Shown: in pieces, positions 24,867 through 34,500 of the stretch
Numbering within the stretch: position 1 is the first letter of the stretch
Layout of the letters: each line of letters starts with the position of its first letter
Source: CAYSWV01 sp964434865
GTDB lineage: Bacteria > Cyanobacteriota > Cyanobacteriia > Thermostichales > Thermostichaceae
Assembly: GCA_964434865.1 (NCBI GenBank)
Contig: CAYSWV010000001.1
Span: 153,888-217,887, forward strand
Length of the DNA stretch: 64,000 nt
Direction: 5' to 3'
Notes under the pieces: generated by a model
Seen by the model: the letters and a program-made list of their open reading frames with translations, nothing else
Told to the model about the DNA's origin: nothing
Database searches by the model: none
Program-made: the position numbers and the translations under genes

Positions 24867-26084
24867 ATGAAAAATCAATCTGTGTGGAGTCCGTTAGGGC
24901 TGGTAAGTGCCGCTTTATCATGTGTTATGTTGACCTCAGTACCTGTGGAAGCGGCAAGTTTTTTCGATACATCAGGGCATTGGGCTGAGACTTATATTGA
25001 AGCGTTATCGTCAGCTGGGATCATTCGTGGGTTTCCTGATAATACCTTTCGACCGAACCAGCCTGTCACTCGAGCTCAGTTTGCCACAATTGTGAACAAT
25101 GCCTTTCAGTTACCCCCAGCTCAAGGATTTGTCACGTTTTGGGACGTCCCGACGTCTTATTGGGCGGCTGGAGCGATTTCAACAGCTGCTGCTAATAATC
25201 TAGTGGCTGGATTTCCAAATGGAGCCTTTCAACCTGAACAACCTGTAACTCGTACACAAACTTGGGTCGTTTTGGTCAATGGTCTCCAACCCACCGCTGT
25301 CCCTGCTTCTGATCCCAATCAATTGTTTAGTCGGTATCGTGATGCGGCTGCCATTCCTAATTGGGCTCTAGCGCAAGTCGCCACAGCTGATCAAAGTAAC
25401 CTGATTATTAATTTTCCAGATCCAGCTTTACTAGAACCCAACCGGGTAGCAACTCGAGCTGAAGTTGCCGCGTTTACCTATCAGGCCCTTGTCCAACGTG
25501 GACAAACTGGATCAACACCTATTCAGGCCACGAATCCACAAACCCTGCCCTCATCTCCCTCAAACTTTAATCTCAGATTAGCTACTGTTCCCGCTGGATC
25601 GATTTTGCAAGTGGCCTCTGCAGCTAATCAGCAACTCCTGGTGGCTCCTAACGAAACACGACCTTACTCTCTGACGGTTTTAAATCCGATTCTGAATCAA
25701 CAGGGCGATATCATTGTCCCTTATGGATCTCGAGTTGATGGTCGGTTTGAACCTGCTGCTGGGGGCAGTCGATTTGTGGCTGAAAGTGTTATCATTGACA
25801 ATCAGATGTTCCCCTTAGCTGCCCAATCCGATGTGCTAAGAGATATCAAAGATCCACGTCAAACTAACTCAGGCCAGGTGGTTCAAGATGCTGCGATTGG
25901 GGCCGCGGCGGGGGCCATTCTGGGATTGGTTACTGGAGATCAGGCGATTGCAACTGAAGAAGTGTTGGCAGCTGGGGTAGCTGGAGCTGCAATTGGTAAT
26001 GTTACTGCTCCTCGTGTGGTGGTGATCGATCCACAACAACCGATTCCATTGCGATTAACCAATGACCTAGTAGCGACACCTTAA
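24867..26084 (+). CDS. Secreted SLH-domain protein with C-terminal glycine-zipper segment
   Basis: 405 residues. A signal peptide (about 1-29, ending VEAAS) leads to three SLH modules (about 31-90, 95-150, 155-205), with the repeated patterns GHWAETYIEAL, IIRGFPDNTFRPNQPVTRAQF and VAGFPNGAFQPEQPVTRTQ. These bind the cell wall or outer-membrane-linked polymers. Residues 230-340 form a beta-rich domain (VPAGSILQVAS, LVAPNETRPYSLTVLNPI), and residues 340-390 are Gly/Ala-rich (AAIGAAAGAILGLVTGD) like a glycine zipper. Unlike many cyanobacterial SLH proteins there is no porin barrel. It is probably an envelope structural or anchoring protein. Confidence 0.9.
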   Translation: MKNQSVWSPLGLVSAALSCVMLTSVPVEAASFFDTSGHWAETYIEALSSAGIIRGFPDNTFRPNQPVTRAQFATIVNNAFQLPPAQGFVTFWDVPTSYWAAGAISTAAANNLVAGFPNGAFQPEQPVTRTQTWVVLVNGLQPTAVPASDPNQLFSRYRDAAAIPNWALAQVATADQSNLIINFPDPALLEPNRVATRAEVAAFTYQALVQRGQTGSTPIQATNPQTLPSSPSNFNLRLATVPAGSILQVASAANQQLLVAPNETRPYSLTVLNPILNQQGDIIVPYGSRVDGRFEPAAGGSRFVAESVIIDNQMFPLAAQSDVLRDIKDPRQTNSGQVVQDAAIGAAAGAILGLVTGDQAIATEEVLAAGVAGAAIGNVTAPRVVVIDPQQPIPLRLTNDLVATP

Positions 26085-26114
26085 TGACTGACCATGACTG
26101 AGATCGGGCGGGGG

Positions 26115-29100
26115 TCAGGCATCTAGCGATTCTGGGTAGCGGGGCAGCTCCACAACAAAGGTCGTTTGGTCAAATGAGCTTTCAACCCAAATAGTCCCTT
26201 TTAGCTCCTGAACTAGACGTTTAATCAGAGCTAGGCCCAGACCTGTACCGCCTTGTTTCCATCGATCTCCGTTGGGAATGCGATAAAACTTTTCAAAAAT
26301 ATGCTCAATTTCCATCTCGGGAATCACAACCCCTGTATTGGTCACCAGAAATTGAATTCTATCAGGCTGAGTCAAAATAGATAGGCGAATAGTTGCTTCA
26401 GGAGGTGAATATTTACAGGCATTATTTAAGAGTTCTGCTAGTACTCGCCCCAGACTAGGACGATCCGTGTAAAGGATAGGTAGCCCTTCTGTTGGCATTA
26501 GCTCTAAAATTTGGTGGCGTTGTTGAGTCCGTGCGGTGAATGAGTGGACTAAGTTAGGTAACCAGTCATCTAATTCAATAGGTTCAAATTCTAAGACTTG
26601 TGATCCAGCTTCTAGTCGCTGTAGATCTAATAAGTCATTAATCAGCTCGGTTTCTCGCATACACTCTTGGTGCAAAACATCAATGTAGCGATGAGATTTA
26701 CGTAATGGTTCCACCAGGTCAGGAACCTGAGATTCTACTTCATGTAGGGTCATCCGTAACATATGGATCGCCATCCGCATATTGGACATAGGTGTTCGCA
26801 GTTCGTGTGAGACCGTGCTGAGAAAATCATCTTTGAGCAGGTTTAATTGTTCCAATTCTTTCATTTTGGTTTGAAGCTCTAGTTCAGAGGCTTTGCGTTG
26901 AGTCACATCAAAAGCTGTGCCTAAGATAGCTGGAGAGCCTTTGAATTGGATCAAACTTGTGGTACAGTCTACCCATCTTTCTTGACCCGTTTGGGTGATA
27001 ATTTTAAACTCATGGTGTAGGGTTTCAGGGGTGCCCTGGAGTTGGAGTCGTCCGTATTTTTGGGCTAGTTGACGATACTTCGGATGAACGACTTGCCAGA
27101 CACTCATTTGGAGCAATTCCTCTCGGGAAAATTCAGTTAACTGACACAAGGCTGAATTCACATCCAAAAAATGCTCTCGGAAGATAAAGATGGCTGAGCT
27201 GGCTGTTTCGGCTAAAGTTCGGAATTTTTCCTCACTTTCTCGGAGGGCATGTTCAGCGTGTTTGCGTTCGGTAATCTCTACACTGACACCGATTAAGCCT
27301 CGAGGATTGCCTCCAGGACTACGCATAGGAGAATGCTCCACCAAAACCGTGACCTTGGTTCCATTCAAACGGATCGCATCAATTTCACCTGACCATTTAT
27401 CTCCTTGACTCAAGGCCTGTAATACTGACTCTATTTGGTTTCTGGTAAAAGGAATCACATCTGTGATCAGTTCACCCAATGCTGCTTCTTCAGAAAACCC
27501 GTACAGTTCTTGAGCATGGGCATTCCAATAGATAATAAAGCCACTCCGATCGGTAGCAACAACAGCACTTTCGACAGCATCCAATAATTGAGCTTGGAGT
27601 TGCAGGGCCCCCACCTGTTTATTGAGCTGAGCTGTCCGCACTCGAACCTTACGCTCTAACTCGTCATTGAGAGTTTGCACTTGCTGGTACAACTGAGCCT
27701 GCTGTAGGGCAATTTCAACCTGAGTTGCTAATTTTTCCAGTAGACCAATTTCATCAGCTTGCCAAGACCGAGATCCTTCACAAAAGTGAGCGGCTAGCAT
27801 CCCCCAGATCCCACTATTTTGAAAGAGAGGGACAACCAAAATGGCTCTAACATTAAGGTTCAGGAGAAAATCTTGTAGGGGTTTTGAAAGTGCGTAATCT
27901 TCACTGTCTAGATCGGCAATAGCCCGGATGTCACCCCGACGATAATCGCCAGATGAATCAATCATCCAAGGTCCTTTCAAGTGTTCTCCTAGCGCTGATG
28001 GCCACCGTGAAGCCACCGCCTCTGCAATGACGGAACTGTGGCCGTTAGGTTGAAATTGATGGATTAAGACTCGGTCAACTTTAAGGAGCTGCCGGACTTC
28101 AGCCGCTGTGGTATTGAGAATATCATCTAAGTGCAGTGAGCGTCGGATCTTGAGAGCAATGGTGGCTAATAAACGTTCTCGTTCAACTTGCTGGCGCTGC
28201 CTAGCTTCTGCTTTTTTTCTAGCTGTTACATTTTGAACAATAGCTAAAACTTCTTCATGACCACTCACCACCAGTCTAGCTTCAAAATCCTGGATCCCAG
28301 TAGATCCAGCCATTTGGTAGGAATAAACTTGCATCTCTCCCGTATTCAAAGCAGCTGCAATGGCTGTGAGTTTTTGGTCCGTTACCGCTTGTGGCAAGAT
28401 AGCCTGGAGTGGCTGGCCGATGACTTGCTCGGGGGTCACCGTTAGATCTCGTTCATTACCTTTAAAATCTAAGATGGTGCCCTGGCGTTCCATCCGAAAC
28501 ATCAGATCAGGGATGGCATTCAAGATAGCGCGATTTTGGGCTTCACTTTTGCGTAGAGCTTCCTCGGTACGTTTGTGCAGGGTGATATCTCGAAACGTCA
28601 CCACCACACCTGTGATTTGACCATCAGTTGCTCGGATGGGGGCTGTGCTGGCAGAAATAAACCATTCCTTACTGTCTTTGGCTAGTAGAACCGTTTGATT
28701 GGGTAAACCCACTACTCGCTCGCCTTCCAAAGCTTGACTCATCGGATCGCTAGCCGTCTGACGGGTAATCGCATGAATTAAATGAAAGACATTAGCTAAA
28801 GGTTGCCCGATTGCTTCTGCTTGAGTCCATCCCGTCAGCTGCTCAGCTGCAGTATTGATCATTTGGACCCGACCTTGAAGATCGGTAGTGATAACACCGT
28901 CTCCAATACTCCGCAACGTTACTGCTAGACGTTCTTTCTCTTGAACCAGGGCTTGTTCAACACGTCGGCGTTCTTCTAATTCTTGTTGAGCTGAGGTATA
29001 CAATCGAGCATTATCTAGAGCAATACAAGCTAGATGAGCAAATCGTTCTATGATTGAAATCTCTTCATCTTTGAAAGGCTGTGATCCCAAGCGAGAAATA

Positions 29101-29501
29101 CCAATCACGCCGATGATGGTTTGGCCAGAACGAAGGGGAACACCTAATATGGTGACGGGATGCTGGTCATGAGAGTAGTCAGTCCCTGTTTCCTGTAATG
29201 ACTGACCTGTTTGCCACACGCGACCTGCTAACCCCTGTCCAGCTGGGATCTGGGCCCCCACCCGCTCGCCAATATCGCCAAGAGCTACTTTCAGACTTAA
29301 CAAGTGATCGGGCGGTTCTGTCAGAAAAATAAAGCCTTCTGGGGATTGCAGTAATTGTGCCGCCCGGCTCACAATGGCCTCAAGTAAGTTAGGTAGGTCT
29401 AAGCGATTCAGTAACGCCAGACTAGTCTCGTGCAGCGCAGCCAAATACTGATTTTGATGCTGAAGTTCGATCTCAGCTGGATTGGAATCTTTAGTATTCA
29501 T
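26115..29501 (-). CDS. Multi-sensor histidine kinase (GAF-PAS-PAS-GAF-PAS-PAS-HisKA-HATPase)
   Basis: 1128 residues from the ATG at 29501; a TTG at 29513 is less likely. Approximate domain order: GAF (20-175), PAS (190-315), PAS (328-440), GAF (450-605), coiled coil, PAS (645-760), PAS (765-885), HisKA with the phosphoacceptor in STVSHELRTPM near 898, and HATPase (1000-1125, FEKFYRIP, GGTGLGLALIKRLV). The second GAF looks like cyanobacteriochrome GAFs (RRGDIRAIADLD, then AAHFCEG), but the usual cysteine-histidine pair is replaced (LSKPLQDFL), so no bilin attachment is expected. No TM helix, so soluble. No receiver domain or adjacent response regulator. Confidence 0.92.
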   Translation of the reverse strand: MNTKDSNPAEIELQHQNQYLAALHETSLALLNRLDLPNLLEAIVSRAAQLLQSPEGFIFLTEPPDHLLSLKVALGDIGERVGAQIPAGQGLAGRVWQTGQSLQETGTDYSHDQHPVTILGVPLRSGQTIIGVIGISRLGSQPFKDEEISIIERFAHLACIALDNARLYTSAQQELEERRRVEQALVQEKERLAVTLRSIGDGVITTDLQGRVQMINTAAEQLTGWTQAEAIGQPLANVFHLIHAITRQTASDPMSQALEGERVVGLPNQTVLLAKDSKEWFISASTAPIRATDGQITGVVVTFRDITLHKRTEEALRKSEAQNRAILNAIPDLMFRMERQGTILDFKGNERDLTVTPEQVIGQPLQAILPQAVTDQKLTAIAAALNTGEMQVYSYQMAGSTGIQDFEARLVVSGHEEVLAIVQNVTARKKAEARQRQQVERERLLATIALKIRRSLHLDDILNTTAAEVRQLLKVDRVLIHQFQPNGHSSVIAEAVASRWPSALGEHLKGPWMIDSSGDYRRGDIRAIADLDSEDYALSKPLQDFLLNLNVRAILVVPLFQNSGIWGMLAAHFCEGSRSWQADEIGLLEKLATQVEIALQQAQLYQQVQTLNDELERKVRVRTAQLNKQVGALQLQAQLLDAVESAVVATDRSGFIIYWNAHAQELYGFSEEAALGELITDVIPFTRNQIESVLQALSQGDKWSGEIDAIRLNGTKVTVLVEHSPMRSPGGNPRGLIGVSVEITERKHAEHALRESEEKFRTLAETASSAIFIFREHFLDVNSALCQLTEFSREELLQMSVWQVVHPKYRQLAQKYGRLQLQGTPETLHHEFKIITQTGQERWVDCTTSLIQFKGSPAILGTAFDVTQRKASELELQTKMKELEQLNLLKDDFLSTVSHELRTPMSNMRMAIHMLRMTLHEVESQVPDLVEPLRKSHRYIDVLHQECMRETELINDLLDLQRLEAGSQVLEFEPIELDDWLPNLVHSFTARTQQRHQILELMPTEGLPILYTDRPSLGRVLAELLNNACKYSPPEATIRLSILTQPDRIQFLVTNTGVVIPEMEIEHIFEKFYRIPNGDRWKQGGTGLGLALIKRLVQELKGTIWVESSFDQTTFVVELPRYPESLDA

Positions 29502-29513
29502 AGCTACATCCAA

Positions 29514-29835
29514 AGATAGTCAGGCAACCCTGCATCACTTAATACCATACCGCGACTCAGGCCTATTCAAGAAGTAGATTCAAGGATTAATCAAATCTAG
29601 TTAAATTAAGGGTAACTAACATCACCCCGACTCAACCCACTTATGGTAGTAACTAAGCATACCTATCTTAGCTGCTCCACCCATCAAGTTTGATCAGGAT
29701 GTTCTACGCTTAACTAGCTTAAACCTCAAGACTTAGCTAGTCACTCAAAGATCTGCCTACTCATCACATACTCCTAGTTATAAAGATTGTACAGAGCCGC
29801 CTAGACTCATTTGTAGCATTATTTTTGACAGCTCT
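29514..29835. other. Intergenic region, about 320 bases
   Basis: Lies between the DUF1330 gene and the kinase gene, both on the minus strand. One GTA-N8-TAC string is present at 29649-29662, but no properly spaced -10 element accompanies it on either strand. Nothing else supported. Confidence 0.5.
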
Positions 29836-30135
29836 CTACCGCTCATAGGTTGCAATGATAGTTGTATGGGTAACCGAAGGATTAAAGTAGGTTTGCTTGA
29901 TCTCAAGATAATCCTGATCGGAGAAAAAAGAATTCATGGCTGCTTTGTCTGAAAAATATAAGGTAAACACTCGATTAATTGGTGCTGTTGTTCTTGATCT
30001 GAAAACGTGAGAGACCTGGAAGTCGTACCCAAATCCGCCCTCCCACTGGACCAACAAAGGAGCAATTTGATCCCGGTACTCTTGGTAGGACTCATGATCA
30101 ACAACATGTAAACCCACCACTAGTTCGACTGTCAT
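29836..30135 (-). CDS. DUF1330-like ferredoxin-fold small protein
   Basis: 99 residues from the ATG at 30135, which has an AGGTAG motif upstream; an in-frame TTG at 30153 would add six residues. The sequence follows the alpha/beta-barrel dimer pattern of DUF1330/Dabb-type proteins: a first strand (VELVVGLHVVD), the helix YQEYRDQIAPLLVQWEGG, strands around NRVFTLYFSD, then FFSDQDYLEIKQTYF. The family fold is known but its reactions are mostly not. It starts 24 bases after the homocitrate synthase gene on the same strand and is probably co-transcribed. Confidence 0.7.
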   Translation of the reverse strand: MTVELVVGLHVVDHESYQEYRDQIAPLLVQWEGGFGYDFQVSHVFRSRTTAPINRVFTLYFSDKAAMNSFFSDQDYLEIKQTYFNPSVTHTTIIATYER

Positions 30136-30159
30136 TGCACTACCTATTGACAATGCTTA

Positions 30160-31335
30160 TCATCCTAGATCAGCGGTCGATTGAGTTGAAAGCAATAAAG
30201 CATCAATTGTATCTAGGCTGAGTTCTTGATGATCAGCAATAGCTTTAATCTGCTGGGTAATGGCTTGAATTTGAAAATCAGTAATCGTTAAGCCCAATTG
30301 GGTTGATCGATTAGCAATGACATGGTGTCCAGCTAACTTATGATTAACTAGCAAAGCCCGAGAGACCTTAAAGTCATCTGGATCAATACTTTCATATGTT
30401 TTTGAATGATTTAGCATAGCTTTTGTGTGAATACCAGCCTTATGGTTAAAAGCAGCTGACCCCACAATACAATGATTAAATGGAATCGGAATCTTCAAAA
30501 TATCAGCAACGTATTGATGTAGAGGTAACAACTGATCCAATTGGTATTTTGACTTGATGGTGTCAGGATCGAGAGTGTAGAGTCGAGCAATTAAACCTGC
30601 TAGAGGGGTAATCCCATTGCGTTCACCAATCCCTAAAACACTAGTATCAATATGAGTTGCACCTGCTTCTAAGGCGGCATAACTGTTAGCTACTGCACAA
30701 CCCGTATCATTGTGGCCATGAAATTCAAGATCTCGCTCAGTACACTGCCGTAATAGTTGCACTAATTGAGACACTTGATGAGGGGTTGCAATGCCAACGG
30801 TATCAGCTAGACCTAACCGATTGACCAATCCTAATTGATCAATACTCAAATAGACTCGCAGTAGATCGGCAGGAGCACTTCTAAAGGAATCTTCTGTTGA
30901 AAATCGAAGTTCAATATTTGGATTTTGTGATCGAATAAAGGTGAGAACAGTTGTCGCTAGCTCCACGATTTCATCAATTGTTTTACCATGGCTATACTGA
31001 CGCAAGAGACTAGAAGTACCGATAACAACATTGAGACCTTGAACCCCTGTCTCTAAAGCCACTTTGGCATCCTCAATGAGGCAGCGGATGTGAGTCAGAA
31101 CGCGAGTCTTTAGACCTAATTGAGCAATGATTTGACAGTCTTTTCGAGATTGAGGTGAGGCACAAGGAGAGGTTAATTCGAGATACTCCACTCCAAAGGC
31201 ATCTAGTAATCTGGCGATTTCAACTTTGTGGCTGGCTGAAAAGTTAGCAGCACCAAATTGCTCTCCCTCTCGGAGTGTGCTGTCAATGATCGCTGAGTTA
31301 ATGATCGGTGAGTTAATGATAGACACTGGGTTCAA
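30160..31335 (-). CDS. Homocitrate synthase of the Lys20/Thermus type
   Basis: 391 residues of the DRE-TIM metallolyase family, condensing acetyl-CoA with 2-oxoglutarate. Diagnostic blocks match lysine-pathway homocitrate synthases (yeast Lys20, Thermus enzyme) rather than NifV: STLREGEQF near residue 18 (NifV typically has DTTLRDGEQ), YLELTSPCASPQSRKD, TRVLTHIRC, IGTSSLLRQYSHGK, RFSTEDSFRS, EFHGHNDTGCA (metal-binding HxH), LGIGERNGITPL and AFNHKAGIHTKA. There is no ATG start; TTG at 31335 or GTG at 31326 are candidates, after two 15-bp direct repeats encoding INSPI/INSAI. No other alpha-aminoadipate or nif gene is visible. Product likely homocitrate; its use is uncertain. Confidence 0.9.
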   Translation of the reverse strand: MNPVSIINSPIINSAIIDSTLREGEQFGAANFSASHKVEIARLLDAFGVEYLELTSPCASPQSRKDCQIIAQLGLKTRVLTHIRCLIEDAKVALETGVQGLNVVIGTSSLLRQYSHGKTIDEIVELATTVLTFIRSQNPNIELRFSTEDSFRSAPADLLRVYLSIDQLGLVNRLGLADTVGIATPHQVSQLVQLLRQCTERDLEFHGHNDTGCAVANSYAALEAGATHIDTSVLGIGERNGITPLAGLIARLYTLDPDTIKSKYQLDQLLPLHQYVADILKIPIPFNHCIVGSAAFNHKAGIHTKAMLNHSKTYESIDPDDFKVSRALLVNHKLAGHHVIANRSTQLGLTITDFQIQAITQQIKAIADHQELSLDTIDALLLSTQSTADLG

Positions 31336-31594
31336 CCTGGTTGAGTGAAAGCTCAGTAACGCATGGACCTTATCCTCTACCTTACGCTATCTCTTTAAAG
31401 AGTAAACCTTAATTTGTTTGGTGAATTCTCTGAACTGAGAGATCGTCGATGGGGTCTATAGATGAGCAGGTCTACAGATGGGTTAAGGTGTTTGAGGTTA
31501 ATGGGGCTGAACACACTCATTATGACGACTTATGCCAAAATCTACCTATGATTTGAATTGGATTCCTTAGGAGTCAGCTGATCAGGCCGTGTTT

Positions 31595-34500
31595 ATGAAC
31601 CATTCGCACGAGGCATCACCTCAGATATCTCAGATCTCAGACTCGTGGGACCCAAGTGATTTATTAGAAGCTTGTGTTGCCATTACTGCTGAGACCCATC
31701 TTGATCGTCTCTTGACCACCACCTTACAAATCCTGACTAAACTGGTGCCAGCGGCAAAAGCGCTCATTCTGTTGCCCTCAACGACAGATCGGATTACTGA
31801 TGTGATGCCAGAGCTGCAAGACTGGATGATTGTCGCCACTTACCTAGAGCCTTCTTCGCCCAAGATTTCTCTACATATTGAGGCGCCAACAGCAGAGGTA
31901 CTCCCCCTGAGTTGCATTGAGGCTGTGGCCACAACCCGATTGCCGCTACAACTCAAGCTCCAAGGCTCGGCCACTACCGGCTTGAAGTCTCATCAAGACT
32001 CTGTTTTGGATCTTAATTCTGATCCCTATCTCCTGCACCAGCACCCCCACCAAATCTTGTGCATTCCTTTTAATGAAGAAACAGTAGTCACTGGACTGGT
32101 TTATGTAGAACCTCAACCGGATAGCTGGCTAACCCAGGCACAGCTGCAAAATCTGGACATGATAGGTCGCCAGATCGCCATCACAATACGTAGAGTTAAG
32201 CAACTCCAAAATCTCAAAATCGAATTAAGAACCCGTACCTTTGAACTTCAATATACCCGTACTAAACTGAATACACTATTAGAGAATTCCCAGTTTGGGA
32301 TCTTTATTGCTCGGCGCGAAGATGGTTTGGTCCTGGAGATCAATCAACGGGGTCTTCAGATGTTAGGTGTCCCAGTGACTGATGATATTGTGGGCATCAA
32401 ACGGATGACCGACTATGGCCTGGATACTCAGCAATGGTATGAACTAATGCTACAGCTACAGGCGTCAACTGAGATCGACAGTTATGAGCTGCAATTGACT
32501 CGCGCGGATGGTCTAAAAGCATGGGTACTGCTCTCTGTTCGTCTCAATAGCATTGATGATTGTGTGGAAGGAGTGATCACTGATATCAATGCACGAAAAC
32601 AAGCTGAATTTAACCTCCGTAACAATGCAGAACTGATTCATCAGATTACTGACAATTTACCAGCCTTGATCTCCTACATTGACAATCAAGAGTGTTACCG
32701 ATTTGTCAATAAATATTATGAAGAATGGTACGGGATCCCGGCTGAGTTGATTGTAGGTTGTCATGTTCGTGATCTAGTGGGGGCCGATGACTATGCCAAA
32801 GGTTACCCTTATGCGCAGTCGGCATTACGAGGTGAGCGAGTCAATTTTGAGCTGGCTAAATTTCGTCAAGATGGCCAACTCCGTTACCTCAATATCAGCC
32901 TGATTCCACATTTTGATACAACTAGTCAGGTGCAAGGCTACTTTGTTCTGGCTCCAGATATTACCGATCGTAAGGTAGCTGAGGAACGCCATCAAACGAT
33001 TTTTGAAAATTCTACTATTGGTATTTTCCAAACGACGCCTCAAGGCCATTTGATTTCAGCAAACCCGGCTCTAGCCGAGATTTTTGGGTATGCCTCAGCT
33101 GAAGCGATGATCACCCAGATTGTGACCATTGATCAGCTTTATGTTGAGCCTGAGCGGCGGATAGGTGACTTGCAGCAGTTGGCCCCAGAGGCTGGTGGTC
33201 ATAAGTTTGAAGCTAAGGCCTATCGAGCTGATGGTACGGTCATCTGGATCTCAGAAAATGTCAGAGCAGTACGAGACAGTCAGGGGCAGCTCATTCTCTA
33301 TGAAGGCTTTGTTCAAGAGGTTACCGATCGCAAGCAAGCTGAGGAGGCCATTCGATCTCAACAAGAGTTTCTGCGCCAAGTGATCGATGCAAGTCCCTAT
33401 GCTATTTTTGTGAAGGATTGGGAGGGACGCTTTGTTAGTATCAATCAAGCCGGAGCTGACCTCTACAGTGGTTCTGTTGAAGAGATCATTGGCTGTAGAG
33501 AAGAAGATCTCTATCCTGACTCCGTAAATCTCATCCTAGATCATCAAGCTGTTATCACAACGTTCAAGCCTAAATTTATTCCTGAGCAACCTATCATTCG
33601 AAGCGGGAAAACCCATTGGATTCAAACCTATCTGAAGCCGTTGATGACAGATCAGGTGTCACCGACTCCTTATATTGTTGGTGTCAGTGTTGACATTACA
33701 GAACGGAAGCAAGCTGAAGCCCGACTGCAAGAGTACCTGTCTCTGCTACAAGCCACTTTAGAGTCTACGGTTGAGGGTATGATCGCAACTGATCTGCGAG
33801 GGAATCCATTGACCTACAATCAAAGATTTTTGGAATTATGGTCTCTCCCTGAAAAATTGTTGCAACCTGGGCAGCGTGACCATCGGATTCAAGTTATGGC
33901 TCGCTTGACCCGTTATCCCGACTACTTTCTCCAAAAACTTGAAGATATTACCGGTGGTGAAGCAACAGATCTAGAAATGATTGAGTTGCAAGATGGGCGA
34001 GTGTTTGAACGCTACACCCAACCGGTTCGGATTGAAGTCAGAGTGGTGGGCCGAGTCTGGAGCTATCGAGATGTCACCCAGCGCCAACGCATTGAAGATG
34101 CTCTTCGAGAAAGTGAAGCCCGGCTCCGGCTGGCTCTTAGTGCAGCTAACATGACAGCTTGGGATTGGGATCTAGTAACTGGTGAAGAACGCTCATGGCC
34201 AGATAGTGATCTGTTAGGTATGCCGGGATCCTATACAGCCTCATTGAATTGGGTTCATCCTGATGATCGGTCTCTGGTTCACCAAGCTGAACAGGATGCA
34301 CTGACTCACCAGTCTGACTATCAGGTTGAATTTCGTCTCTTGTTGGAAGATGGCAGCTTGCGCTGGCAGAGCAGTCGGGGCAATCTACTCTACAACCGTA
34401 ATGGCAAACCGATTCGCATGGTAGGCATGAGCATTGATATTACTGAACGGAAAGCGGCTGAAGAAGCTCTCAAACGCAGTGAAGCTACCAATCGAGCACT

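Noticed and set aside
29649..29662. GTA-N8-TAC string resembling an NtcA box
   Set aside because: No -10 element at the required spacing on either strand, and about 15 such strings are expected by chance in 64 kb.
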